Shown here piece by piece: positions 1 through 7,113 of a stretch of DNA of 8,826 nucleotides. The DNA is from Nitrososphaerota archaeon (GTDB lineage Archaea; Thermoproteota; Nitrososphaeria; Nitrososphaerales; JACPRH01), in the NCBI GenBank assembly GCA_029460375.1, contig JARPAQ010000186.1, positions 1 to 8,826 of the forward strand. The letters are read 5' to 3'. Made by a program: the position numbers and the translations under genes. How positions within the stretch are numbered: position 1 is the stretch's first letter; every line of letters begins with the position of its first letter. The notes beneath the pieces were generated by a model, which saw only the letters and a list, made by a program, of their open reading frames with translations, made no database searches and was not told where the DNA came from.

Positions 1-2
1 GA

Positions 3-866
3 CTAATCAGAGCATACGAATACCCAGACGACCCCATAAGCACCGGCTCAAAAGGCGTAGGCTTCTCGATCCAAAAAGGCGTAACAACACACGTTAAAGC
101 AACCCTCTCCACAAACAGTGAGATAAAGATAGAGATAAACGGAACCCCAGCCACAGACGCACAAGTCTCGGAACACGTCGCAAAGACCCTTATAGCAAAG
201 ACAGGTAGAAGCCACAAAATCCTCATCAGACACAAAATAGACCCCCCCATCGGCGTAGGCTTCGGAACCAGCGGAGCAGCAGCATTAAGCTTAACACTCG
301 CCTTGAACGATACCCTAAACCTAAGTCTATCCCGAATCGAAGCTGCTAGAGAAGCGCACCTCGCTGAAGTGGCTTGTAACACAGGACTAGGAACGGTCTT
401 GGCGGAGATGCAAGGTGGTTTTGAAGCGAGGGTCAAACCTGGTGCACCGGGGTTCGGGAAAGTTGTACCCATACCTTTCACTGGTGAATATGTTATGGTT
501 GCGTTAGTGCTTGGCTCATTATCTACGGGAAATATGCTTCGAGAGCTTCGGCGAAAAGGAGAAGCAGCTGCCCTTGGGGAGCGTCTTCTAAATATCTTTC
601 TAGCCGATCGCTCAGTTGAAAGCTTTTTGAAGCTCTCAAACCAGTTTTCACAGACCTTAGGGTTGAGCCCAAGGTTGAAAGGTATCTTGAAGGAGGCTGA
701 CGATGCAGGTTTCGTATGCAGTATGGCATTGTTCGGCGAAACAATATTTACTCTTGTAAAGCCAAGTGAAGTTGAAGACATAAAACAGATACTAATGAAG
801 CACACAGTGAACGGCACAAATATCTTAGTAAGCCAAACGGAGAATAGAGGTGCAAGACTACTGTGA
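3..866 (+). CDS. Pantoate kinase (PoK), GHMP kinase family, 5' end missing
   Basis: Phosphorylates (R)-pantoate to 4-phosphopantoate with ATP, the first of the two archaea-specific cytoplasmic steps of CoA synthesis. The frame is open from the window edge to the TGA at 864-866, giving 287 visible codons. Around codons 14-21 lies a glycine-containing segment followed by QKGVTTHV, as near the N-terminus of PoK proteins. The GHMP phosphate-binding motif, read as PPIGVGFGTSGAAALS, lies at about nt 243-290. It is followed by AH-AEV, TGLGTVLAEMQGG and KPGAPGFGKV segments (nt 354-471) typical of the family. By family comparison about 15-25 N-terminal residues are missing. A TTG at 303 could be mistaken for the start, but that would delete the ATP-binding motif. 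Third-position base use changes sharply near 305 (see findings). The gene overlaps the next by 4 bases. Family assignment is strong; a paralogous GHMP kinase is unlikely given the adjacent PPS gene. Confidence 0.92.
   Translation, partial: LIRAYEYPDDPISTGSKGVGFSIQKGVTTHVKATLSTNSEIKIEINGTPATDAQVSEHVAKTLIAKTGRSHKILIRHKIDPPIGVGFGTSGAAALSLTLALNDTLNLSLSRIEAAREAHLAEVACNTGLGTVLAEMQGGFEARVKPGAPGFGKVVPIPFTGEYVMVALVLGSLSTGNMLRELRRKGEAAALGERLLNIFLADRSVESFLKLSNQFSQTLGLSPRLKGILKEADDAGFVCSMALFGETIFTLVKPSEVEDIKQILMKHTVNGTNILVSQTENRGARLL
847..852 (+). promoter_or_regulatory. Ribosome binding site for the PPS gene
   Basis: GAGGTG matches the complement of the archaeal 16S rRNA 3' end and ends 10 bases before the GTG at 863. 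It supports GTG as the true start, inside the end of the PoK gene. The same motif at the same distance precedes the GTG chosen for scpA. Confidence 0.7.
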
Positions 867-1642
867 AAACGGTGAAGATACCTCCGAAGCATCCACGTGC
901 TGAATCACTCCGGATGCGTGAAGTGTTGAAACAAGGTTTCGAAGAAGGTATAGTGGTTGAGCAAGGATTGATGGCGCATGGGCGGGGCGAAGCCTTCGAC
1001 TACCTACTGGGTGAAAAGACAACTCCTCCAGCGTCTGAAGCTATTACAGTTTCGGCTGCAGCGCTTCTACTTGCGGAGAAGCCGGTTATATCGGTGAATG
1101 GTAACGTCTCTATGCTTACGCCGAGAGAGGTTGTGAGACTGGCTGAGGTGGTTGGTGCTAAGATAGAGGTAAACCTGTTCCACCGTTCATCAGATAGGGA
1201 GATCGCGGTTATGAGTAGGTTAAGGTCGTTTGGCGCGGGAGAGGTGCTAGGCGTGGGGGACAAGGCTTCGGCCGAGTTGCATGGGTTAAAGAGTCTACGT
1301 AGATGGGTTGATCCCGATGGTATGCTGGTTGCTGATACGGTTCTGGTCCCGCTTGAAGACGGAGATAGGACGGCTGCCTTGAGAAGTATGGGGAAGACTG
1401 TTCTAACTATAGATCTTAACCCGCTCTCCCGGACGGCTCAGACTGCATCGGTGACCATAGTGGATAATGTGATTAGAGCGATGCCTCTCTTGGTGAAAGA
1501 GGCTGAGAGGCGACGCGGAGAGGCCACTGATAGTCTTGGAGATGTTGTGAAAGGATTTGACAATCAGGTCAACCTTGAGAAAAGTATAAGTTATATTGCT
1601 GATAGGCTGATGCAAATTTCAGCTTCAAAAGATGATGCTTGA
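863..1642 (+). CDS. 4-phosphopantoate--beta-alanine ligase (phosphopantothenate synthetase, PPS)
   Basis: Joins 4-phosphopantoate to beta-alanine with ATP to give 4'-phosphopantothenate, replacing the bacterial PanC/CoaA order of reactions. The 259-residue protein is full length for the archaeal family (COG1701, formerly DUF137). It carries the family blocks in order: IPPKHPRAESL (6-16), AHGRGEAFDYLLGE (38-51), PVISVNGN (74-81), EVNLFHRSSDRE (102-113), LVPLEDGDRT (161-170), DLNPLSRTAQ (184-193) and IVDNVIRAMP (199-208). The start is GTG at 863, 10 bases after a GAGGTG site, and the GTG overlaps the PoK stop. Its own TGA (1640-1642) shares a base with the panB ATG, so PoK, PPS and panB are probably translationally coupled on one transcript. 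The charged C-terminal tail (about 212-259) is less conserved. No key block is missing, so a functional enzyme is expected. Confidence 0.95.
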   Translation: MKTVKIPPKHPRAESLRMREVLKQGFEEGIVVEQGLMAHGRGEAFDYLLGEKTTPPASEAITVSAAALLLAEKPVISVNGNVSMLTPREVVRLAEVVGAKIEVNLFHRSSDREIAVMSRLRSFGAGEVLGVGDKASAELHGLKSLRRWVDPDGMLVADTVLVPLEDGDRTAALRSMGKTVLTIDLNPLSRTAQTASVTIVDNVIRAMPLLVKEAERRRGEATDSLGDVVKGFDNQVNLEKSISYIADRLMQISASKDDA

Positions 1643-2490
1643 TGAAAGCCAAGATCAACGTTTCAGAGATACAGCGCATGAAGAAGGAGGGCCGGAAGAT
1701 AACATGCGTAACATCTTACGACTACATCACCGCAGCTCTAGCTGAAAAGGCCGGCATAGAGCTGATCCTTGTGGGCGACTCTGCGGGTATGGTTGTACTC
1801 GGGTACGAAAACACTATCCCCGTAACTGTCGACGAGATGATACTGTTCAGCAGAGCTGTAACAAGAGGGAACAAGAGATCCCTGATAGTGGGCGACATGC
1901 CGTTCATGTCTTACCAAGCCAGTGACGAAGATGCCGTGAGAAACGCAGGGAGATTCGTGAAGGACGGAGGGGTAGACGCTGTAAAGATAGAAGGCGGGCT
2001 CAGAATGAAGAGCAGAGTAGAAGCCCTTACCCGCGCCGAAATCCCCGTTATGGGGCATGTCGGTCTTACACCTCAAACATCCCCTCTATGGAATGGCTAC
2101 AGAGTTCAAGGAAGAACGGAAAATGATGCTGAAGGCATAATCAGAGACGCAAAGGTTCTTGAAGAAGCGGGTGCATTCTCGGTAGTTCTCGAAATGGTTA
2201 CGAGCGAAGCGGCGAAGCTCATAACTGAGCAGTTGAGTATACCCACTATAGGGATCGGATCTGGCCCGTTCTGCAATGGGCAGATAGTTGTCTTGCACGA
2301 CATACTAGGCCTGTATGACAAGTTTTCTCCGAAGTTTATCAAAAAGTACGCGAACTTGGCTGAGGAGATTCAGAAGGCTATTGAAGCGTATCGAGACGAT
2401 GTTCTTAAAGGCAAGTTTCCAGGTGAAGAGCACACTTTCCATATGAAGGAGTTCAAGACTAGGCAGATTCGGCGGATCAGTAGAAGATAG
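1642..2490 (+). CDS. panB: 3-methyl-2-oxobutanoate hydroxymethyltransferase (ketopantoate hydroxymethyltransferase)
   Basis: Transfers a one-carbon unit (methylenetetrahydrofolate in bacteria, probably a pterin carrier in archaea) to 2-oxoisovalerate to form ketopantoate. It is a TIM-barrel enzyme of 282 residues, a normal length. Visible landmarks are VTSYDYITAALAEKAG (23-38), VGDSAGMVVLGY with the metal-ligand Asp46 (44-55), GDMPFMSYQ with Asp85 (84-92), KIEGG with Lys115 and Glu117 (115-119), GHVGLTPQ (138-145) and VLEMV with the expected catalytic Glu184 (182-186). The late block usually written CDGQ reads CNGQ here (211-214), a mild Asp-to-Asn change. ATG at 1642, sharing a base with the PPS stop, is preferred over an in-frame TTG at 1639 because it is the standard codon and gives the usual coupling geometry. 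No strong ribosome binding site is seen, consistent with coupling. panE follows with no gap. Confidence 0.96.
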   Translation: MKAKINVSEIQRMKKEGRKITCVTSYDYITAALAEKAGIELILVGDSAGMVVLGYENTIPVTVDEMILFSRAVTRGNKRSLIVGDMPFMSYQASDEDAVRNAGRFVKDGGVDAVKIEGGLRMKSRVEALTRAEIPVMGHVGLTPQTSPLWNGYRVQGRTENDAEGIIRDAKVLEEAGAFSVVLEMVTSEAAKLITEQLSIPTIGIGSGPFCNGQIVVLHDILGLYDKFSPKFIKKYANLAEEIQKAIEAYRDDVLKGKFPGEEHTFHMKEFKTRQIRRISRR

Positions 2491-3462
2491 ATGAAGATAG
2501 CGGTTCTCGGCGCAGGGGCTATAGGGAGCTTATTCGCATCACTTTTAACTGAAGATGGAGCAGAGGTCATACTCCTTACAAGAACAGAAGAGCAAGCAGA
2601 GTACATATCCGAAAACGGGGTCAAGGTAACAGACAGGGAAGGAAGTCGGATAGTTAAGATACCTACAAGATCGAGTCGAAGCTTTTCAGGCGCAGCGGAT
2701 CTGATTCTCATCGCAGTCAAGTCTTATGACACAAGGACAGCTGTAAAAAACATAGCAGATCAACTGGGTGAAGATACCTGTGTACTTACGCTGCAGAATG
2801 GTCTTGGCAATATCGAGATGCTGGTTGATATTCTGGGACGAGAACGAGTGTTGGCTGGAACTACTGCCCAGGCTTCAACCCTGATAAAGATAGGGAATAT
2901 ACTTCATGCTGCGGACGGGCCGACGGTTATAGGTGAGCTCCACGGTGGCTTATCAAAGAGAGCTACGGCGATATCTTCTCTATTCAATAGCTGCGGTATC
3001 TCAACAAAGTTGACTGACAACTTGTACGGTGCTGTATGGATGAAGGTGCTTGTAAATGCTGGTATAAACCCCCTATCTGCTCTAATGGGGTTGACGAATG
3101 GAGAGCTCATAGAGCTGCCGGAGGTTAGAGAAGTTATGGTTCAGGCTGTGAGGGAGGGTGAAGCAGTTTCACGCAGGTTGCGAATAGGTCTCGGTGGTCT
3201 GGATCCTGTTGAGAAGATGCTTCAGACAGCGCGGAAGACCTATCGAAATAGATCCTCTATGCTTCAGGATGTCCTCAGAGGAAAGCGGACTGAGGTGGAC
3301 TCGATAAACGGGACATTGGTAGATATTGGTCGAAGACTAGGGGTATACACTCCGGTCAATGAGTGGTTGACCAGATCTGTGAAAGATATTCCGATGATAG
3401 GTTCGTCAGATAGAGGTTTTCATAGAGAGATTTTGGTGAGGCCTCTCCAAAGCAGCAGATAG
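2491..3462 (+). CDS. panE: 2-dehydropantoate 2-reductase (ketopantoate reductase)
   Basis: Reduces ketopantoate to (R)-pantoate with NAD(P)H, supplying the substrate of the pantoate kinase encoded upstream. The 323-residue protein has an N-terminal Rossmann fold with GAGAIG (7-12), then AVKSYDT (75-81) and LQNGLGN (101-107, Asn103 at the substrate site). The C-terminal helical domain carries WMKVLVNAGINPLSAL (183-198, catalytic Lys185 with Asn189 and Asn193) and SSMLQDVLRGKRTEVD (255-270, with Ser256 and Glu268 equivalent to known substrate-binding and catalytic residues). The ATG directly follows the panB stop, so the two are surely cotranscribed. In Thermococcus kodakarensis this enzyme is the step inhibited by CoA; whether that holds here cannot be read from the sequence. 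Cofactor preference is also undetermined: the residue after the beta-2 strand region is Arg31 (LLTRTEE), which does not settle NADH versus NADPH. Confidence 0.95.
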   Translation: MKIAVLGAGAIGSLFASLLTEDGAEVILLTRTEEQAEYISENGVKVTDREGSRIVKIPTRSSRSFSGAADLILIAVKSYDTRTAVKNIADQLGEDTCVLTLQNGLGNIEMLVDILGRERVLAGTTAQASTLIKIGNILHAADGPTVIGELHGGLSKRATAISSLFNSCGISTKLTDNLYGAVWMKVLVNAGINPLSALMGLTNGELIELPEVREVMVQAVREGEAVSRRLRIGLGGLDPVEKMLQTARKTYRNRSSMLQDVLRGKRTEVDSINGTLVDIGRRLGVYTPVNEWLTRSVKDIPMIGSSDRGFHREILVRPLQSSR

Positions 3463-3481
3463 CGATTTAGATTCACCAAGC

Positions 3482-3489
3482 TTATAAAT
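3482..3489 (+). promoter_or_regulatory. Candidate archaeal TATA box of the smc-scpA-scpB operon
   Basis: TTATAAAT lies 20 bases after the panE stop in the largest intergenic gap (3463-3564), preceded by an A/C-rich stretch (CACCAAG) that could serve as the BRE. With usual archaeal spacing, transcription would start near 3511-3513, giving smc an untranslated leader of roughly 50 bases. No convincing terminator for panE is present; a run of four T (3494-3497) is too short to call. Confidence 0.6.
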
Positions 3490-3552
3490 CCCCTTTTAGC
3501 CTCATGATGTAATAATGCATCTTGCCTCAGACGAAGGCTCTAGTTATCTCGA

Positions 3553-3556
3553 AGGT
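3553..3556 (+). promoter_or_regulatory. Weak ribosome binding site for smc
   Basis: AGGT within GAAGGTAG matches four bases of the archaeal anti-Shine-Dalgarno complement and ends 8 bases before the ATG at 3565. The match is short. The start is supported mainly by the protein N-terminus, which is typical of SMC. Confidence 0.4.
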
Positions 3557-3564
3557 AGTACAGT

Positions 3565-6500
3565 ATGGTCTTCATAAAGAAGATGGAAGCACGTGGATTC
3601 AAGTCATTGGGAAATAAGACAGTTACCGTAAAGTTCGACCAAGACTTCACGGCGATAACTGGCCCCAACGGTTCAGGAAAGTCCAACATCATAGATTCCC
3701 TCATCTTTTGTCTGGGTCAGAACAGTCCTAAGAAGCTTCGAGTAAACAGGCTCACATCTCTAATATACGACGGAGGGACAAGCGCCAAAAGACCCCAGAG
3801 TATACGGGTCTCCATAACCTTCGACAACTCCTCAAGACGCATACCCGTAGACTCCGACACCGTAACTGTCACCAGAGAGCTCAGACAGACAGGTGAAAAC
3901 CATTACCTACTTAATGGGAAACGAATAGCTAAGACGGCGCTGATCGAGCTTCTAGATCTTGCGCTCATAGCGCCTGAAGGATTGAACCTAGTCCCCCAAG
4001 GTATGATAACTCGCCTGTCAGAACTTACACCTGACGAGAAGAGGGGACTTATTGAAGAGATAGTCGGTGTCGCGCAGTTCGATGATAAGAAGAAGAGAGC
4101 TCTAGATCAGCTTCGAGAAGCAGACACGAAACTTCAAGTCGCGCTTGCTAGAATCGGGGAGATGAAGAATAGAGTAGAATCACTAGAATGCGAGATGAAC
4201 GATCAGCTTAGATTGAAGATACTTGAGGACGATATAAGATGGTTGAAGTCAGTCATAGCATCACGAAACCTAGCTAACGCGAAAAGAAGAACCGCTGAAG
4301 AGAAAAAACTCTTAGAAGAGTATCAGGTTAGCCACATTAAACTGCAGAAAGATCTGGAGGAAATAGATCGGCAGATTGACACAGCGGATGACGAACGGAA
4401 AGAGTTTGTGTCTAACGTTATAGACAGTTCCGGAGGCGAGAGAGTCGAGCTCGAATTTGCTATAGGCCGAAATCAAAGCGGAATCGTGCGTCTAAAGGAT
4501 GCGATATCTTCAGCAGAAGATCTGATCCGCAGGATAGAGAGTTCACGGCCTCACTTGCGAAATATGCGGGAAAAGCAGGAGAAGGAGATATCTTCTCTCC
4601 AGAGCCGGATAGATGAGGAAGCCGCCGAGATTGCGGAGCTGGAGAAGGCTAAGAAGGATGCGGACGCCGCTCTCAGAAAGATCAATGTGAGGCAGACAAG
4701 TCTTCAAACCATTTTGGAGAAGAAGAACACTCAAGCCGAGAATACTCGCAACCGAATTTCAAAATACAACGATAAGTTCAACGAAACCACCCGCCAGATA
4801 GAGACAGGCAGGAACAAGAGGACACTTACCGCCGAAAGGCTGCAGATACTTCAAGACAAGTCACGCATATTTTTAGAAACATTAGCGCATCTCGAAGATC
4901 AACTGAAGAAGTTCGAAGACTTGGCGCAAATAGAGGTAGAATCCGTCAGGAAGGTAGGCTTGTCACTTACAGGTCTGGCGGATAGAGAAGTCAGGCTCCA
5001 AGAAGAGGTAGTCAAGGCACTATCGACGCTGAACAAGGCGAGTGACGCAGTCCTTAGGTATGACGCTCAGAGATCTGTGGCAGAAAAGATAGTTGCTGAT
5101 GAGCTTGGATTAAGACGGCTGGAGGACCTTGCAAAGACAGGTGCGCTCGACGGGTTCATCGGGAGGATCGATAATCTATTATCATATCCCACTAAGTATG
5201 AGCATGCGGTGCTGGCGGCGGGCAGACACTGGATGAAGGCGGCTGTGGTTCGGGATCTTCGCGCTATGTTAAAGACCGTCGAGGTTGCGAAGCGCTTCAA
5301 GATAGGTAGGATTACCGTCATACCTCTGTCAGAGGTCTCTAATTCGAAGAGGGTTAGACTACCCCGAGGTGAAGGGCTTATCGGAACTCTAGCCGATGTG
5401 ATAAGCTGCGATAAGAAGATGGAGGGTATAGTCAACTTCTTATTTGGAGATGTAGTTCTGGCTGATACTTCACGAGCCGGGTACCTAGCGTCTTCGAAGG
5501 GGTTCAAGAGCGTCACTCCGTCTGGAGATTTATTTGAGCCGAGGGGTGTAGCGTTCGAAACGGGTTATGTGGCCCAGATGGATGAGATTCTTGAACTTGT
5601 GCAGGATAAAGCATCTTTCGCCGCCGTTAAGGCGGCTCTAAAGTCTCTTCAAAGTACTATCTCTAAGAGGAAGTCGGATATCGATCAGCTTCAGTCGGAA
5701 GCTAAGAGATTGACAGGTGAGAAGTCCCAGCGTAGTATAGTTTTAGAGAGGGTCAAAGCCGAGACAAGGACAATAACCAGCTTCATAAAGAAGTATAGAA
5801 TGCTGAAGAAGGAGATAGATGTCCGTGTCAAACGCTACGCTAAAGCTGTTGAGCAGATAGATAACAACATCAGTAGGCTCAGTGCCACTCAAACCACGAT
5901 CAACACCAAGATAGGCAAGTACAAAGCTAAGCTTGTTGAACTCGCACCTCAGAAAGTTTCTGATGAATTAGAATCTCTTGGAAAGGAGAAGACCATCAAG
6001 AATCGGTTTATTGAAGACGTTTCGAATCAGCTGCGAGACATATTTACTCAGCTCACAAAGGATAGGGGCAACCTTGAGCATAATTTGAAACCGAGCTTTT
6101 CACGTCTTGAAGAGCAGATAGAAGGGTCTGAAGAAACCCTGAAGGAGAAGACGCAGGTTGTAGAGGAGAGTGCAGAAAGGCTGAAGGATCTTTCAGAGGA
6201 ACTTGGAAGGCTGAAGAGTGAGGAGAAGGAGACTATAGCGAAGACGAAGAAGTCAAGGCCGATTCTTGAGCGCTATGAAAACCAGCTTAACCGTCTGCGG
6301 AGACATCGGGATGGGTTGAAGAAATCTCTGAACAATATAGAGAAGGAGGTGATATCAACCAATAAGCGTATCGAACGGCTCGGTGAGTCGGAGCGAAACC
6401 TACTCAGCGAGATTACACTGTTCGGTTTCAGTGAACCTGTCGAGGTTTTTGAAACGGCGGATACCCTCATTGAACAGTTGAATTTAGAGTATGGTCATCT

Positions 6501-7113
6501 TAAGAATAACGTCAACCTTCTCGCGGTCAGCTCCTATAGGGAAGTATTCTCAGGGTACAAGAACCTCTCTGTAAGACGGAACCAGCTGGAGCTGGAGCGT
6601 AACGCGGTGGTCAAGTTCATCGAGGAGGTTGACGCTGAAAAGAAGAGGGTGTTCTTAACAGGTTTCGAGAAGATCGACAGGGAGCTGAGGTCTATATTCT
6701 CTAAACTTACGGGGGGATCAGCATGGATGGAGCTCGAGGATCCAGATGATATCTTTTCGAAGGGAACCTTTCTTATGACTCAGTTCCCAGATAAGCTTCC
6801 ACGCGAGTCGAGCTCAGTGAGTGGGGGTGAGAAGACGGTTTCAGCCTTATCGCTCATCTTGGCTATTCAGTCGGTCTATCCTTCACCCTTCTACCTCTTC
6901 GACGAGATCGATGCGCATCTGGATGTAGTCAACTCTGAAAGACTGGCTGATCTGCTTAGGGAAAGAGCTGCATTCGCTCAGATAATTGCTGTAACCTTGA
7001 AGGAAACTATGCTGGCGCGTGCTTCTCTTATATATGGTATCTATATTGAGAAGGGTACCTCTAAGATAATTAAGTACAGACCGGGTGTAGAGGTGGTTGC
7101 TAGAAGTGGATAA
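3565..7113 (+). CDS. smc: Chromosome segregation protein SMC (condensin ATPase)
   Basis: ATPase subunit of the prokaryotic condensin that organises and helps segregate the chromosome. The 1182 residues match the family length. The order is: N-terminal head with FIKKMEARGFKSLG (3-16), Walker A GPNGSGKSN (33-41), a candidate arginine finger near Arg59 and Q-loop VPQG (Gln145); first coiled-coil arm, about 170-510, rich in Glu, Lys, Arg and Leu; hinge, about 515-670; returning arm, about 680-1010; C-terminal head with signature SGGEK (1086-1090), Walker B YLFDE (Asp1113, Glu1114) and D-loop DAHLD (1116-1120). The switch-loop histidine usual in prokaryotic SMC (THRK) is Leu1145 (TLKE), as in eukaryotic SMC1, SMC2 and SMC4. 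The hinge lacks the paired-glycine motifs usual near its end. It is too long for Rad50, has no CxxC zinc hook, and scpA/scpB follow, so SMC is secure. The end overlaps scpA by 8 bases. Confidence 0.97.
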   Translation: MVFIKKMEARGFKSLGNKTVTVKFDQDFTAITGPNGSGKSNIIDSLIFCLGQNSPKKLRVNRLTSLIYDGGTSAKRPQSIRVSITFDNSSRRIPVDSDTVTVTRELRQTGENHYLLNGKRIAKTALIELLDLALIAPEGLNLVPQGMITRLSELTPDEKRGLIEEIVGVAQFDDKKKRALDQLREADTKLQVALARIGEMKNRVESLECEMNDQLRLKILEDDIRWLKSVIASRNLANAKRRTAEEKKLLEEYQVSHIKLQKDLEEIDRQIDTADDERKEFVSNVIDSSGGERVELEFAIGRNQSGIVRLKDAISSAEDLIRRIESSRPHLRNMREKQEKEISSLQSRIDEEAAEIAELEKAKKDADAALRKINVRQTSLQTILEKKNTQAENTRNRISKYNDKFNETTRQIETGRNKRTLTAERLQILQDKSRIFLETLAHLEDQLKKFEDLAQIEVESVRKVGLSLTGLADREVRLQEEVVKALSTLNKASDAVLRYDAQRSVAEKIVADELGLRRLEDLAKTGALDGFIGRIDNLLSYPTKYEHAVLAAGRHWMKAAVVRDLRAMLKTVEVAKRFKIGRITVIPLSEVSNSKRVRLPRGEGLIGTLADVISCDKKMEGIVNFLFGDVVLADTSRAGYLASSKGFKSVTPSGDLFEPRGVAFETGYVAQMDEILELVQDKASFAAVKAALKSLQSTISKRKSDIDQLQSEAKRLTGEKSQRSIVLERVKAETRTITSFIKKYRMLKKEIDVRVKRYAKAVEQIDNNISRLSATQTTINTKIGKYKAKLVELAPQKVSDELESLGKEKTIKNRFIEDVSNQLRDIFTQLTKDRGNLEHNLKPSFSRLEEQIEGSEETLKEKTQVVEESAERLKDLSEELGRLKSEEKETIAKTKKSRPILERYENQLNRLRRHRDGLKKSLNNIEKEVISTNKRIERLGESERNLLSEITLFGFSEPVEVFETADTLIEQLNLEYGHLKNNVNLLAVSSYREVFSGYKNLSVRRNQLELERNAVVKFIEEVDAEKKRVFLTGFEKIDRELRSIFSKLTGGSAWMELEDPDDIFSKGTFLMTQFPDKLPRESSSVSGGEKTVSALSLILAIQSVYPSPFYLFDEIDAHLDVVNSERLADLLRERAAFAQIIAVTLKETMLARASLIYGIYIEKGTSKIIKYRPGVEVVARSG
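5107..5574 (+). other. SMC hinge domain coding segment
   Basis: Residues about 515-670 break the heptad-rich coiled coil and form a globular segment, as expected for the SMC hinge. It begins near LGLRRLEDLAKTGALDGFIG (Gly526). It contains a YEHAVLAAGRHW segment equivalent to the family's yE.Av..aLG block, a predicted strand (RITVIPLSEV), and ends with GDLFEPRGVAFETGY (654-668). The usual PGG and TGG pairs at the end are replaced by PRG and ETG. The boundaries are approximate. Confidence 0.7.
7090..7095 (+). promoter_or_regulatory. Ribosome binding site deciding the scpA start
   Basis: GAGGTG lies inside the 3' end of smc and ends 10 bases before the GTG at 7106, the same spacing as for PPS. 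An upstream in-frame TTG at 7097 is only one base from the motif and so is an unlikely start. Confidence 0.65.

Noticed and set aside
48..233. Minus-strand ORF of 61 codons opposite the pantoate kinase N-terminal part
   Set aside because: Its protein is an odd Cys/Tyr/Leu-rich string explained by the A/C-rich codon use of the sense gene; the sense frame encodes conserved PoK sequence.
2370..2720. Minus-strand ORF of 116 codons across the panB-panE junction
   Set aside because: It is covered on the other strand by two well-conserved enzymes, and its protein shows no known features.
3490..3540. Possible terminator or hairpin between panE and smc
   Set aside because: The T run has only four bases, and the inverted repeats found (AGCCT 3498-3502 with AGGCT 3535-3539; GCCT 3524-3527 with AGGC 3535-3538) are too short to be convincing.
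5067..5516. Minus-strand ORF of 149 codons opposite the SMC hinge
   Set aside because: Serine/arginine-rich composition typical of an antisense shadow, with no supporting motif or ribosome binding site.
7097..7105. TTG at 7097 as the scpA start
   Set aside because: It lies one base from the GAGGTG motif, too close for use as its ribosome binding site; the GTG at 7106 has the proper spacing.
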